The notes beneath the pieces were generated by a model. That model was not told the DNA's origin and did not search any database. It saw only the letters and a list, made by a program, of their open reading frames with translations. From positions 47,997 through 111,996 of the forward strand of contig JOBE01000019.1 of the NCBI GenBank assembly GCA_000717735.1: a stretch of DNA of 64,000 bases. The letters run 5' to 3'. Below, piece by piece: positions 52,009-61,444 of this stretch. The translations under genes were made by a program, and so were the position numbers. Positions within the stretch are counted from its first letter, which is position 1, and the number at the start of each line of letters is the position of its first letter. The stretch is from Streptomyces griseoluteus. GTDB lineage: Bacteria > Actinomycetota > Actinomycetes > Streptomycetales > Streptomycetaceae.

Positions 52009-52974
52009 GTGCCGAAACTGTCCGTCGTCGTACCGTTCCACAATGTCGGGCCGTACGCGCCCGACACCCTGCGCAGTCTCGCGAACAACGCGGATCCGGA
52101 ATTCGAGTTCCTGCTGATCGACGACTGTTCGACGGACGACACCCCGGAAATCCTCGACCGCTGGCGCGACCGTCTGCCGAACGCCACCGTCATCCGGCAC
52201 GAGACGAATCTCGGCGTCGCCCAGGCACGCAACACGGGCATGGACGCGGCGCGCGGCGACTACCTCACCTTCCTCGACGGCGACGACTGGTACGCGCCCG
52301 GCCACCTCGCCGCCACGGTCGCCGGGATCGAACGGCTTGGCTGCGATTTCGCCCGCACCGACCACGTCCTCTCGGAGGGCCGGAAACGGCAGATCCGCTA
52401 CGCCCCCGCCGCGCGCCGCGACACGGTGATGGACCCCAGGGACGGAATCTCGCCCGCCAGCATGGTGACGATGGTGGACTACCCGTTCGTTCCTTTCGGC
52501 ATTTACAGCGCCCGGCTCTTCGAGAACGGCGCGTCGCGTTTCGAGACCTCCCTGAGAACGGCCGAGGACCGACTCTGGATCTGGCGGCTCCACCTCAAGG
52601 CACGCACCTTCGCGGCGCTTTCCCTGCACGGCGTCTTCTACCGGCGGGGCGTCACCACCTCGCTCACCCAGATCACCGACAACCGGCAGCTCGACTTCAT
52701 TCCGTCGTACGACACCCTGCTCGACGACGTGGCCCGGGACGCGGAGGCGGACCGATTCCTTCCGAAGGCGGTCCGCACGTACTGCGCGATGATCGCCTTC
52801 CACATGGGCAAGGTCGGCACGTACGAACCCGCCGTCGCCACCCGGCTCCGGGCCGACGTCGCCGACGCGCTGCACCGGATGCCGCAGCAGGTCCTCGACG
52901 AGACCCTGGCCACCATGGACACCGCCCGCAGCACCCTCCTCCGGAGCCTGCGCGACACCGGAAGGACCGCCTGA
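52009..52974 (+). CDS. GT2-family glycosyltransferase
   Basis: A 321-residue GT-A fold enzyme starting at GTG 52009 (VPKLSVVVPFHNVGPYAPDT) with GGGGA upstream; an in-frame TTG nine codons earlier is rejected. The nucleotide-sugar motif FLLIDDCSTDDTPEIL and the DxD motif FLDGDDWYAPG are intact, as is the catalytic region around EDRLWIWR. The C-terminal part resembles TagF/WbbL-like extensions. It lies 3 bp before the polysialyltransferase-like gene, so both are probably translated together. Confidence 0.9.
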   Translation: MPKLSVVVPFHNVGPYAPDTLRSLANNADPEFEFLLIDDCSTDDTPEILDRWRDRLPNATVIRHETNLGVAQARNTGMDAARGDYLTFLDGDDWYAPGHLAATVAGIERLGCDFARTDHVLSEGRKRQIRYAPAARRDTVMDPRDGISPASMVTMVDYPFVPFGIYSARLFENGASRFETSLRTAEDRLWIWRLHLKARTFAALSLHGVFYRRGVTTSLTQITDNRQLDFIPSYDTLLDDVARDAEADRFLPKAVRTYCAMIAFHMGKVGTYEPAVATRLRADVADALHRMPQQVLDETLATMDTARSTLLRSLRDTGRTA

Positions 52975-52977
52975 CCC

Positions 52978-54417
52978 ATGGCCCCCGACAAGGCCCCCGC
53001 GCCCGCCGCCCAGGCCTCCGCGCCCGCCGCCCAGGCCTCCGCGCCCGCCGCCCAGGCCCCCGACCCGACGGTCCCCGACCTCCGGCCGGTCCAGATCTTC
53101 CAGGTGTCCACCCTGTACGGCGCGGCCACCCTCGCCGCCTCCCTGGACGCAGGGCAGTTCGGCCCGCGCGCGGACGTCCGCCGCTTCCTGCTGATCTCAC
53201 GCAACGCCGAGATCCCGGAGACGGCGCTGCGCCTGGAGACCATGACCGGGTACGAGCGGATCGCCGCCCGCTTCGACGGGACCCTCGACTGGAACGAGAC
53301 CATCCACCCGTACCACCCCGCCGCCTGGGCCCCCCGCCCCGAGGAGGCACCCCTCTGGCAGCGCGTGCTGCGCACGGCCTGGGACCTGGGCACCGCCCCG
53401 GTGGAGCTGATCGTCGAATCCATCCAGGTCAACCCCGCCAAGGCGCTGGCCGGCACCTTCCCCGAGAGCGCCGTGCACGTCTACGCGGACGGCCTCATGA
53501 GCTACGGCCCGACCCGCTCCGACCTCGCCCAGTCGATCGCCTGCCGCGTCCGGCGCGTCCTCCACCTCGACCTGGTGCCCGGCCTGCGGCCCCTCCTCCT
53601 GAGCGAGTACGGCGTCGAGCCCGAACTCGTCCCCGACAGCGCCTTCCGCGCGGTCCTGGCCGAGATCGCCGAGGAGGCGGCCGACGACCCGGACATCGCG
53701 CGGGCGGCGGCCGCCGAACCCACGGCACTGCTCCTCGGCCAGTACCTCGCCGCCCTCAACCTGCTCACCGCGGAGGAGGAAGAGGAGCTCCACGTGCGGA
53801 TGCTGCGCGGGGCGGCGGCGGCCGGACACCGCTCGGTCGTCTTCAAGCCGCACCCCAGCGCCCCGGCGAGCTACTCCCAGATCCTCCACGAGGAGGCGGA
53901 ACGGTCCGGCGTACGGCTCACCGTCCTCGACGGACCGCTGCTCGCCGAGACCTTCTACGAGCGGTGCGGGCCCCGGCTCGTCGTCGGCTGCTTCTCCACG
54001 GCGATGTTCACCGCCGCCGTCTACTACGGCATCCCCACCGCGCGCGTGGGCACCGCCGAGGTCCTCGCACGGCTGACCCCCTTCGAGAACAGCAACCGGA
54101 TCCCGCTCACCGTCGTCGACCACCTGGTCGCGGACCTCGAAGGCGGTGAGGAGCCCGCCGTCCCCGGACCGGCACCCGACTCCCTCACGCCCCTGGTCCG
54201 CGCCGTCGGCTACTGCATGCGGCACAAGAGCCACCCGGGACTGCGCGAGGAGGCCACCCGCTACCTGGACGCGCACCACGCCGATCCCGCCGTCGCCCAC
54301 CACTTCACCGCCGAACGGCTGACCCGGCTCGGCCTTCCGGGCGGGACGGCGGCCCCGGCGCCGGCCGCCACGTCGTTCCGGCTCCGCCGGAGCCTCGTAC
54401 GCTCCCGGCGGGGCTGA
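52978..54417 (+). CDS. Polysialyltransferase-like glycosyltransferase
   Basis: A 479-residue protein resembling the alpha-2,8-polysialyltransferase family (PF07388 type), with the C-terminal nucleotide-binding features VFKPHPSAP and VVGCFSTAMFTAAVYYGIPTAR, here shortened, that mark such enzymes. In Streptomyces such proteins have been linked to sialic-acid-like (Kdn/teichulosonic acid) wall polymers. N-terminal residues 8-28 are three copies of APAAQAS encoded by a 21-bp repeat. ATG 52978 has no clear ribosome site and probably relies on coupling to the GT2 gene. The substrate is uncertain. Confidence 0.8.
   Translation: MAPDKAPAPAAQASAPAAQASAPAAQAPDPTVPDLRPVQIFQVSTLYGAATLAASLDAGQFGPRADVRRFLLISRNAEIPETALRLETMTGYERIAARFDGTLDWNETIHPYHPAAWAPRPEEAPLWQRVLRTAWDLGTAPVELIVESIQVNPAKALAGTFPESAVHVYADGLMSYGPTRSDLAQSIACRVRRVLHLDLVPGLRPLLLSEYGVEPELVPDSAFRAVLAEIAEEAADDPDIARAAAAEPTALLLGQYLAALNLLTAEEEEELHVRMLRGAAAAGHRSVVFKPHPSAPASYSQILHEEAERSGVRLTVLDGPLLAETFYERCGPRLVVGCFSTAMFTAAVYYGIPTARVGTAEVLARLTPFENSNRIPLTVVDHLVADLEGGEEPAVPGPAPDSLTPLVRAVGYCMRHKSHPGLREEATRYLDAHHADPAVAHHFTAERLTRLGLPGGTAAPAPAATSFRLRRSLVRSRRG
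52999..53061 (+). repeat. 21-bp in-frame repeat in the polysialyltransferase-like gene
   Basis: Three copies of the 21-bp unit GCGCCCGCCGCCCAGGCCTC plus one base (52999-53019, 53020-53040, 53041-53061) encode APAAQAS. The third copy differs only at its last bases. Confidence 0.8.
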
Positions 54418-54437
54418 GCGGCCCCCGCCCACCCCGG

Positions 54438-55232
54438 TCAGTCCGGCTGCGCCTCCGCGGCGCGGCCGGCGGACCTGACGAGGGTGAAGACCGCGCCCTC
54501 CGCGTCCGTCACCAGGGCGAGCCGCCCCGCCGTTCCGTCGCGCGGCGGGCGCAGCACATGGCCGCCGAGCTTCACGACGAGCTGTGCGGCCGCGTCCGTG
54601 TCGGCGACCTCGAAGTACGTCATCCAGTGCGGGCCCCGGTCCCGGGGCACCGCGTTCCCGACGCCGTGCACGGAGGCCACCGGGAGTCCTTCCACATGGA
54701 GCGTCGCGTAGTCCGGCGGGTCGACGGACTCCACCGGCTCCAGCTCGTAGCCGAAGACCGACCGGTAGAACTTGCCGATCGACGTCTCGTACGTGATGAG
54801 CTCGTTCCACACCGGGGTCCCGGGCGATCCCGCCGTGGCCGTGCCGTGGTGCGCCTCCGCCTGCCAGACGCCGAAGACCGCGCCCGCGGGGTCGGAGCAG
54901 ATCGCGAGGCGGCCGGCCTCGCCCGCGTCCAGCGGGCCCACCGCCACCGTGCCGCCGCAGCCGCGGATGCTCTCGGCGGTCTCGTCGGCGTCGGCGGTGG
55001 CCAGGTAGGGGGTCCAGGCGATGCGCAGGTGCCGGTCGGGCGGCAGCCGGCCGATGCCCGCCACCTCCTTGCCGTCGAGCAGCGCGCGCACGTACGGACC
55101 GAGCTGCTGCGGACCGGGTACGAAGTCCCAGCCGAAGAGCGCGTTGTAGAACTCAAGCGTGGCGTCAAGCCCGTGCACCATCAGGCTCACCCAACAAGGC
55201 GTGCCGGGTGTGCGCCGAGTCGCCTCGGTCAT
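54438..55232 (-). CDS. VOC-superfamily (glyoxalase/bleomycin-resistance-like) protein
   Basis: A 264-residue protein made of two VOC modules: residues about 10-125 (TPCWVSLMVHGLDATLEFYN) and about 140-255 (GTPVWNELITYETSIGKFYRS). This double-module layout matches hydrolase/dioxygenase-like VOC proteins of Streptomyces. Metal ligands are not obvious. ATG 55232 is preceded by GGAGAGAG; longer in-frame readings lack a ribosome site. It is divergent from the sulfurtransferase gene. The substrate is unknown. Confidence 0.88.
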   Translation of the reverse strand: MTEATRRTPGTPCWVSLMVHGLDATLEFYNALFGWDFVPGPQQLGPYVRALLDGKEVAGIGRLPPDRHLRIAWTPYLATADADETAESIRGCGGTVAVGPLDAGEAGRLAICSDPAGAVFGVWQAEAHHGTATAGSPGTPVWNELITYETSIGKFYRSVFGYELEPVESVDPPDYATLHVEGLPVASVHGVGNAVPRDRGPHWMTYFEVADTDAAAQLVVKLGGHVLRPPRDGTAGRLALVTDAEGAVFTLVRSAGRAAEAQPD

Positions 55233-55405
55233 CGTGACTCTCTCCTCGGACCGTCGTCGTGCCCGTGCCCCCGTCCGATGGTGACACCGAAGGGGCCGTG
55301 GCGCGCCCCGGTCGCACCAACGAGTGGCGCGATCCCGCGGAGGTGACGCGGGGAGGACGCCGGGTTCGTCCTCCGCGGCCGTGCGGCTGCGCGAGGATGG
55401 CACCC

Positions 55406-56233
55406 ATGAAGCCCATCATCTCCGCAAGCGAACTGCTGAGCGAGTCGGCCGGGGCCCGGCCGCCGGTCCTCCTGGACGTCCGCTGGACGCTGGGCGGCCC
55501 GCCCGGACGGCCCGCGTACGAGGCGGGGCACCTCCCCGGCGCGGTCTACGTCGACCTGGACACGGAACTGGCGGGACCGGCGGGCGGCGGCGGGCGCCAC
55601 CCGCTGCCCGACCCGGAGGCCTTCGGGGCCGCGATGCGCCGTGCGGGCGTCTCGGCGGACACCCCGGTCGTCGTCTACGACGGCGGTCTCGGCTGGGGCG
55701 CGGCCCGCGCCTGGTGGCTGCTCCGCTGGGCCGGCCACCCGGACGTACGGGTCCTGGACGGCGGCCTCGCGGCCTGGCCGGGGGAGCTCACGGAGAAGGT
55801 CGTCGTGCCGGAGCCGGGCGACTTCCGGCCGGAGCCGGGGGCGCTCGGACTGCTGGACGCCGACGGGGCGGCGGCGCACGCGCGCGCGGGGCTGCTCCTG
55901 GACGCCCGGGCGGCCGAGCGCTACCGGGGCGACGTGGAGCCGATCGACCGGGTCGGCGGCCACATCCCGGGCGCGGTGTCGGCGCCGACCACGGAGAACG
56001 TGGACGCGGAGGGACGCTTCCTGGACGCCGGCGCTCTGCGGGACCGTTTCACCGCCCTGGGCGCGGCCGAGGGGACCCCGGTGGCGGTCTACTGCGGCTC
56101 GGGTGTCTCCGGCGCCCACGAGGTCCTGGCCCTGGAGGTCGCGGGCATCCCCGCGGCCCTCTACGCGGGCTCCTGGTCGGAGTGGTCCGCCGACCCCGGC
56201 CGCCCGGTGGCCACGGGCCCGGATCCGCAGTAA
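55406..56233 (+). CDS. sseA: Rhodanese-type sulfurtransferase
   Basis: A 275-residue tandem rhodanese protein. The N-terminal rhodanese domain (PVLLDVRWTLGG, YEAGHLPGAVYVDLD) is structural; the C-terminal one carries the active-site loop VYCGSGVSGAHE with Cys230. It transfers sulfane sulfur from thiosulfate or mercaptopyruvate to thiol acceptors. The loop length suits a thiosulfate or 3-mercaptopyruvate sulfurtransferase; the exact donor is not clear. GAGG lies 8 nt before ATG 55406, and GAGGAT could instead be the -10 of a leaderless message. It is convergent with sepH across a terminator hairpin. Confidence 0.88.
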   Translation: MKPIISASELLSESAGARPPVLLDVRWTLGGPPGRPAYEAGHLPGAVYVDLDTELAGPAGGGGRHPLPDPEAFGAAMRRAGVSADTPVVVYDGGLGWGAARAWWLLRWAGHPDVRVLDGGLAAWPGELTEKVVVPEPGDFRPEPGALGLLDADGAAAHARAGLLLDARAAERYRGDVEPIDRVGGHIPGAVSAPTTENVDAEGRFLDAGALRDRFTALGAAEGTPVAVYCGSGVSGAHEVLALEVAGIPAALYAGSWSEWSADPGRPVATGPDPQ

Positions 56234-56241
56234 CGGAACGG

Positions 56242-56274
56242 ACGGGGCCCGCACCGATCCGGCGCGGGCCCCGT
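56242..56274. terminator. Terminator between sseA and sepH
   Basis: ACGGGGCCCGC (56242-56252) and GCGGGCCCCGT (56264-56274) pair over an 11-nt loop, placed between convergent genes. A direct repeat CGTACGGCTGTC occurs twice just to the right. Confidence 0.82.
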
Positions 56275-56320
56275 TCGCGTACGGCTGTCGCTTCCCGTAC
56301 GGCTGTCCTTGCGGCAGGCG

Positions 56321-57361
56321 TCAGTCCTGCTTCTTCCTTCGCGTGCCGAAGACGATCTCGTCCCAGCTCGGCACCGCCGCGCGACGGCCCGGACGGACGC
56401 CGTCCGCCTCCGCCTGGCGGTCGGTCGTGCCGGTGAGCCGGTCGCGGTGACCCGAGACCGCGCGCGGCATCAGGACGTCGGCGTACGCGGATCCCGCACC
56501 CGCCGAGGCGGCCGGGGCCGGCGGCTCCTCCGCCTCGACCTCTTCCGAGGGCTCGGAGTCCGGCTGGGCGGGCACGATCATGTCGCCGCGGAAGCTCGGC
56601 ACGGCCTCCAGGAGGCTGGTCAGCGAGTCCCGCTCGTCCTCCGGCTCGACGGGCGCGTGCGCCCGCTCCAGCTGGCGGTCCGGCCGGTCGATCTGGCGGT
56701 CCAGGGCGCGGTCGAGCGGCCTGTCCCGGGGGAGCCGGGCGATGCGCGGCACGAAGGGGAAGCTCGGTTCCGGAGCGGCGGCGATCGTGTCGTCCGTCTC
56801 GCCGATCAGGGCACGCGCCTCGTCGTCCACGGCCTGGACGAGCCGCCGGGGCGGGTCGTACGTCCAGCTGGCCGTGTGGACCTCGCCCGCGACGCGGTAG
56901 ACGAGCAGCACCTCCCAGGTGCCGTCGTCGCGCCGCCAGGAGTCCCACTGCGTGGTGTCCTTCTCGGCGCCGCGCAGCAGCAGCCGCTCCTGCACCGCCT
57001 CGCCGAGCTGCGGGCCGCTGTTCTCGCCGGGCCTGCGGACCGGGGTCTTGCGGGCCCGCTCGGCCATGAAGGCGCGCTCCGCGAGCACGGGGCCCTCGAA
57101 GCGGCGTACGCGGTCGACGGGGATGCCGGCGAGCTGGGCGACCTCCTCGGCGGAGGCACCGGCTCGTATCCGCGCCTGGATGTCGCGGGGGCGGAGGTGG
57201 CTCTCCACCTCGATCTCGATCTGGCCGAGGCGCGCGCGGTCGTTGCGCACGGCCGCGCGGAGCCGCTCGTCGATCGGAAGTGTGTACTCCGTGCTGTCAG
57301 CAGCCTTCAGCACCAGTCGTGTGCCGTCGTTGGAGACGGCCACGACACGCAGTTCGGGCAT
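56321..57361 (-). CDS. sepH: Cell-division protein SepH
   Basis: A 346-residue DUF3071 protein. The N-terminal domain (MPELRVVAVSNDGTRLVL) is followed by a helix-turn-helix-like region (AGASAEEVAQLAGIPVDRVRR) and the conserved DTTQWDSWRRDDGTWEVLLVY block. A disordered middle contains Asp/Arg/Gln repeats (RPLDRALDRQIDRPDRQLER), and the C-terminus is the conserved PSWDEIVFGTRRKKQD. SepH binds FtsZ and stimulates its assembly at division sites in Streptomyces and other actinobacteria. ATG 57361 follows GGGAGG. It is monocistronic and separated from the next plus-strand gene by 486 bp. Confidence 0.93.
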   Translation of the reverse strand: MPELRVVAVSNDGTRLVLKAADSTEYTLPIDERLRAAVRNDRARLGQIEIEVESHLRPRDIQARIRAGASAEEVAQLAGIPVDRVRRFEGPVLAERAFMAERARKTPVRRPGENSGPQLGEAVQERLLLRGAEKDTTQWDSWRRDDGTWEVLLVYRVAGEVHTASWTYDPPRRLVQAVDDEARALIGETDDTIAAAPEPSFPFVPRIARLPRDRPLDRALDRQIDRPDRQLERAHAPVEPEDERDSLTSLLEAVPSFRGDMIVPAQPDSEPSEEVEAEEPPAPAASAGAGSAYADVLMPRAVSGHRDRLTGTTDRQAEADGVRPGRRAAVPSWDEIVFGTRRKKQD

Positions 57362-57525
57362 GGGGACCTCCCGGGTGGTGCCTGCCGACGTCACGTGCGT
57401 CGCTGCTTCCGCTAGTCGAGTGTGGCCTGCCCGGGTGCAGCCTGCCACTACCTTGCCGAGTTGCCCGGCGTGTCGGGCGTGGACCCTGGAACGCCGTTAT
57501 GACACGGTGACCTGTTGGCTACTCC

Positions 57526-57544
57526 GAGTGACAGGCGGTCACTC
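57526..57544. promoter_or_regulatory. GAGTGAC inverted repeat upstream of the membrane-protein gene
   Basis: GAGTGAC (57526-57532), 5 nt, GTCACTC (57538-57544): a perfect 7-bp inverted repeat in the 486-bp divergent region between sepH and the 57848 gene. It is a plausible operator. The rest of this gap shows no gene that I can support. Confidence 0.45.
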
Positions 57545-57847
57545 TGTGCAGTCGGTACCCGTGCGTTGCCGCGGCGCCGCCGGTTCGAGCGCCGTGTCCG
57601 GCCCCCTCCCCTTGATCCCGGGCACCCGTGAAGGCGTCCGGACCCAGGGTTCGTCAATGTACTCCATTCGGGCCACTGGGGTGGACCGGCGCGCCGCCCA
57701 ACTTCTCGGGCGGTACGGGAGTTGAGTCTCCGTGATCTTCCCCCATACGTGGTGCTCTTCACAGAACCGCCAGAAACGGAACTATTCGCTTCGCCCATAT
57801 GTCCCTTCTGGGTGCAAGGCGAACGGATAAGTCGTCAGGGGCTGGAG

Positions 57848-58726
57848 ATGCGCCACAGGCCGGAAACCGACACGGACGAGCCGGAGGAGAAGGAGGGCGG
57901 CAGGAGAAGGATCGACCTGAGTGTGGCTCAGGTCTCGGGCAGCGCGCTCGCCGCGGTCATCGCCGCCAAACTCGCCTCCACCCTCGGTGTGTACGGCACG
58001 ATCGTCGGCGCCGGTGTGATCAGCGTCATCGCGACCTGCGGCGGCCCGCTCTTCCAGCACCTCTTCCGGCGCACCGGCGAGCAGGTGCGCGACGCGACCT
58101 CCGCCGCCCGGCCGAGGGCCCGTCAGGTGCCCGTCACCGCCGGATCGGGGGACGACCGCACCCTGATGCTCGGCACGGTCCCGGACCCGCTCCCGTACGA
58201 CGAGGACTTCGGCGCGGCGACCACCCACGGCACCCGTGTCCGGGGCTGGAAGCGCCCGGCGATCGCCGCCGCCCTGGTCTTCGGCGTCACGATGGGCGGC
58301 ATCACCGCCTACGAACTCGTCTCGGGGCAGGACTTCAGCGGTACGCGGGGGACCACCACCTTCGGCTCCGTCGTCAGCGGCAGCGGCAGCACGGGGCGGG
58401 ACGCGCCGGTGGAGGACGAGGACCCCGCGCCCGCGCCGACCGGATCCGCCGAGGGCACCGGGCGGCCGGAGGACGGCGCCGGCAGTCCCTCGACGGGCGC
58501 CACCCCGTCCCAGGGCGAGCAGGGCACCGGGCAGAACGGCACCGCGCCCCCCTCGCCCGAGCCGACCCCCTCCGGCTCCACCGGCGGCGAGTCGACTCCC
58601 ACCCCGACCCCGGCACCGACCGACCCGACGACGGACCCGACGGCCCCGGCCCCGCCGCCGCCCACGGAATCCGGCGCACCGGAGCCCCCGCCGCCGACGC
58701 CGCCGGCCGACACCGGAACCGAGTGA
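57848..58726 (+). CDS. Membrane protein with proline-rich tail
   Basis: A 292-residue protein. The cytoplasmic N-terminus is charged, then two helices occupy about residues 30-75 (VSGSALAAVIAAKLASTLGVYG, GTIVGAGVISVIATCGGPLF), a basic linker follows, and a third helix (RPAIAAALVFGVTMGGITAY) precedes a long Gly/Ser/Pro/Thr-rich tail of about 120 residues ending PPPTPPADTGTE. ATG 57848 has a GGGG/GGAG stretch upstream; longer readings are unsupported. The tail would lie outside the membrane, perhaps spanning the wall. The family is common next to sepH in Streptomyces as I recall, but its role is unknown. Confidence 0.8.
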   Translation: MRHRPETDTDEPEEKEGGRRRIDLSVAQVSGSALAAVIAAKLASTLGVYGTIVGAGVISVIATCGGPLFQHLFRRTGEQVRDATSAARPRARQVPVTAGSGDDRTLMLGTVPDPLPYDEDFGAATTHGTRVRGWKRPAIAAALVFGVTMGGITAYELVSGQDFSGTRGTTTFGSVVSGSGSTGRDAPVEDEDPAPAPTGSAEGTGRPEDGAGSPSTGATPSQGEQGTGQNGTAPPSPEPTPSGSTGGESTPTPTPAPTDPTTDPTAPAPPPPTESGAPEPPPPTPPADTGTE

Positions 58727-58752
58727 CCGTCGGTCCCGGAGCCGAGTGGCCG

Positions 58753-60090
58753 TCAGTCGCCCAGTACGCGGCGGAGGTAGTCGTTGGCGAACAGGCGGTC
58801 AGGGTCGAGCCGGTCGCGCAGCGCCGTGAACTCGGCGAAGCGCGGGTAGACCTCCGAGAAGTAGGCGGCGTCGCGGGTGTGGATCTTGCCCCAGTGGGGG
58901 CGGCCCCCGTGCGCCGTCATGATGCGCTCCACCGCCGTGAAGTACGCGCGGTGGGGCGTTCCCCTGTAGAGGTGCACGGCGATGTACGCGGTCTCGCGTC
59001 CCGAGGCCGTCGACAGCGTGATGTCGTCCGCCGGAGCCGTCCGCACCTCCACGGGGAAGCTCACCTTGAGCGGCGACCGTTCGACCATCGCCTTGACCTC
59101 GCGCAGTGCCGTGACCGCCGCCTCGCGCGGAAGGGCGTACTCCATCTCCATGAAGCGCACCCGGCGCGGCGAGGTGAAGACCTTGTACGGGATGTCGGTG
59201 TACGTACGGGCCGACAGGGCCCGGCTGGAGATCCTGGCGATCGAGGGGATGACCGGCGGCACCGCCCTGCCCAGCGAGCAGGCCACCTGGAAGAGCCCGT
59301 TGGAGAGGAGTTCGTCCTCGATCCAGCCGCTGACCCGGCCGGCGGGGGCGGCGGGCCCCGCGCTGCGGTTGTTGCGCTTGGTGTTGCAGTTGTCCGTGTG
59401 GGGGAACCAGTAGAACTCGAAGTGCTCGTTCTCCGCGTGCAGCGCGTCGAACTCGGAGGTGACCCGGTCGAAGGTCATCGGCTCCTCGCGCGCGGTGAGC
59501 AGGAAGACCGGTTCCACCGCGAAGGTGATCGCCGTGATCACGCCGAGGGCGCCGAGCCCGATCCTGGCCGCCGCGAAGACCTCGGGATTCTCCTTCTCCG
59601 AACAGGTGACGAGCTCGCCCGAGGCCGTCACCAGCTCGATTCCGCGGATCTGCGCGGCGATCGAGGCCGACTCGCGGCCCGTACCGTGCGTGCCCGTGGA
59701 GACGGCCCCGGCCACGGTCTGCTCCATGATGTCGCCCATGTTCGTGAGCGACAGGCCCTCCCGGGCCAGCGCCACGTTGAGCCGCTTCAGCGGGGTGCCC
59801 GCCTCGGCCGTCACGGTCATCGAGGCGCGGTCGATCCGCCGGATCCCGGTCAGCAGGCCCGGCCGGACGAGGACGCCGTCGGTGGCCGCGATCGAGGTGA
59901 ACGAGTGACCGGCGCCGACCGTCTTCACCCGCAGGCCGTCCTCGGCCGCCCGGCGCACCGCCTCGGCGAGCTCCTCGGCCGAGGCCGGGCTCACCTCCCG
60001 TACGGGGCGGGAGGTGACGTTCCCCGCCCAGTTACGCCACGGGCTGTCCGCCGTCCTGGTGCTCCCCGATCCCGCTGTCGTCCTGCTCAC
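58753..60090 (-). CDS. FAD-linked aldonolactone oxidase (ALO) family protein
   Basis: A 445-residue VAO-fold flavoprotein. NWAGN near the start, the FAD-binding region VKTVGAGHSFTSIAATDG, GTHGTGRESASIAAQ and the C-terminal HWGKIHTRDAAYFSEVYPRF are hallmarks of D-arabinono-1,4-lactone/L-gulono-lactone oxidases. It would oxidise an aldonolactone or a related polyol. GTG 60090 is preceded by GGGAGG. The start lies 59 bp inside the MFS transporter gene, so the two genes overlap and are probably co-expressed. The substrate is not determined. Confidence 0.88.
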   Translation of the reverse strand: MSRTTAGSGSTRTADSPWRNWAGNVTSRPVREVSPASAEELAEAVRRAAEDGLRVKTVGAGHSFTSIAATDGVLVRPGLLTGIRRIDRASMTVTAEAGTPLKRLNVALAREGLSLTNMGDIMEQTVAGAVSTGTHGTGRESASIAAQIRGIELVTASGELVTCSEKENPEVFAAARIGLGALGVITAITFAVEPVFLLTAREEPMTFDRVTSEFDALHAENEHFEFYWFPHTDNCNTKRNNRSAGPAAPAGRVSGWIEDELLSNGLFQVACSLGRAVPPVIPSIARISSRALSARTYTDIPYKVFTSPRRVRFMEMEYALPREAAVTALREVKAMVERSPLKVSFPVEVRTAPADDITLSTASGRETAYIAVHLYRGTPHRAYFTAVERIMTAHGGRPHWGKIHTRDAAYFSEVYPRFAEFTALRDRLDPDRLFANDYLRRVLGD

Positions 60091-61294
60091 GCTGCCCCTC
60101 CCGGTTCGGCGCCGGCCTGCGGAGCCGGCGGTGTCCGAGGAGACCCACCGCGACCGCGAGCGCACCCGAGACGACGGGCACCACGTACCCCGCCTCGGCC
60201 CCCGACGCGTCGACCACCCAGCCGGCGGCCGAAGAGCCGAGCGCCACGCCGATCGCGAGCCCGGTACCCGTCCAGGTCATGCCCTCGGTCAGCTTGGTGC
60301 GCGGTACGTGCGCTTCGACGAGGGCCATGGTGGTCACCATCGTCGGTGCGATGGACAGGCCCGCGACAAAGAGCGCCACGGCCAGCAACGGCAAGTTCCC
60401 GGCCAGTAGGAGGGGGATCATACTCACGGCCATCGCGCAGACGCCCAGGAGCCAGCGGTGGGACGGCTCGCCCTTGAGGTGCATCAGCCCGAAGACGGCG
60501 CCCGCGAGGCAGGAACCCAGCGCGTAGACGGCCAGGACGAGGCTGGCGGCGGCCTTGTGCCCCTGCTCCTCCGCGAAGGCCACGGTCACCACGTCCACCG
60601 AGCCGAAGATGGCGCCGGTGGCGACGAAGGCGAGGGTCAGGACCTGGAGGCCGGGGGAGCGGAGCACGGAGCCGCTCCGGTCGTCGGCCTGCCGGGGGTG
60701 CGGTCGCGGCTCGGTGGCGCGCTGGGAGGTCAGCCAGAAGACGCCGATGGCCAGGAACACCCCGGCGAACAGCGGGCCCGCCTCGGGGAACCAGGTCGTC
60801 GACAGGCCGATCGAGATGATCGGGCCGAAGATGAAGCAGACCTCGTCGACGATCGACTCCCACGAGTACGCCGTGTGCAGCGGCCGCTCCTCGCCCCGGT
60901 AGATCTCCGCCCAGCGGGCCCGGGTCATGGCGCCGACGCTCGGCACGCAGCCGATCACGGCCGTGAACGCGAAGAGCGTCCAGTCGGGGGCCTCCTGCTG
61001 GACGCAGAGGAGGAGCCCCGCGGCCGCCACGAGCGAGACCAGGGTCACCGGGCGGAGCACCCGGCGCTGGCCGTGCCGGTCGACCAGGCGCGAGACCAGG
61101 GGGCCGAGGGCCGCGGCGGACATCGCGAGCGTCGCCGCGAGCGCGCCTGCGAGCCCGTAGCGGCCGGTGACCTGCGAAATCATGGTCACGATGCCGATGC
61201 CCATCATGGACAGGGGCATCCGGCCGAAGAACCCGGCGACGGAGAACAGGACTGTGCCGGGCGCCTTGAAGATCGCGCGGTAGGGACTGGGCAA
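60032..61294 (-). CDS. MFS transporter
   Basis: A 420-residue major facilitator protein with twelve membrane segments. The loop 2-3 motif reads GPLVSRLVDRHGQRRVLRP, a conserved MFS motif A variant. The C-terminal tail is charged and ends in the overlap with the ALO gene. It starts at TTG 61294 with AAGGA upstream. The type (mycobacterial-like efflux or small-molecule exporter) and substrate cannot be told from sequence. It is divergent from ferrochelatase. Confidence 0.88.
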   Translation of the reverse strand: MPSPYRAIFKAPGTVLFSVAGFFGRMPLSMMGIGIVTMISQVTGRYGLAGALAATLAMSAAALGPLVSRLVDRHGQRRVLRPVTLVSLVAAAGLLLCVQQEAPDWTLFAFTAVIGCVPSVGAMTRARWAEIYRGEERPLHTAYSWESIVDEVCFIFGPIISIGLSTTWFPEAGPLFAGVFLAIGVFWLTSQRATEPRPHPRQADDRSGSVLRSPGLQVLTLAFVATGAIFGSVDVVTVAFAEEQGHKAAASLVLAVYALGSCLAGAVFGLMHLKGEPSHRWLLGVCAMAVSMIPLLLAGNLPLLAVALFVAGLSIAPTMVTTMALVEAHVPRTKLTEGMTWTGTGLAIGVALGSSAAGWVVDASGAEAGYVVPVVSGALAVAVGLLGHRRLRRPAPNREGQREQDDSGIGEHQDGGQPVA

Positions 61295-61444
61295 GAGGCG
61301 TCCTTGGTCAACACGTGTAATTAACTACTAAAGCCTACGGTGTTGAACTCGATCGGTCATCCCCGTTTCCGTCACCTTTCGGACGACCCGGCCACGGACG
61401 GGCCGCGCCCGCCGCTGTCAGGGGCGGGTGGGAGGATCGGTGCC

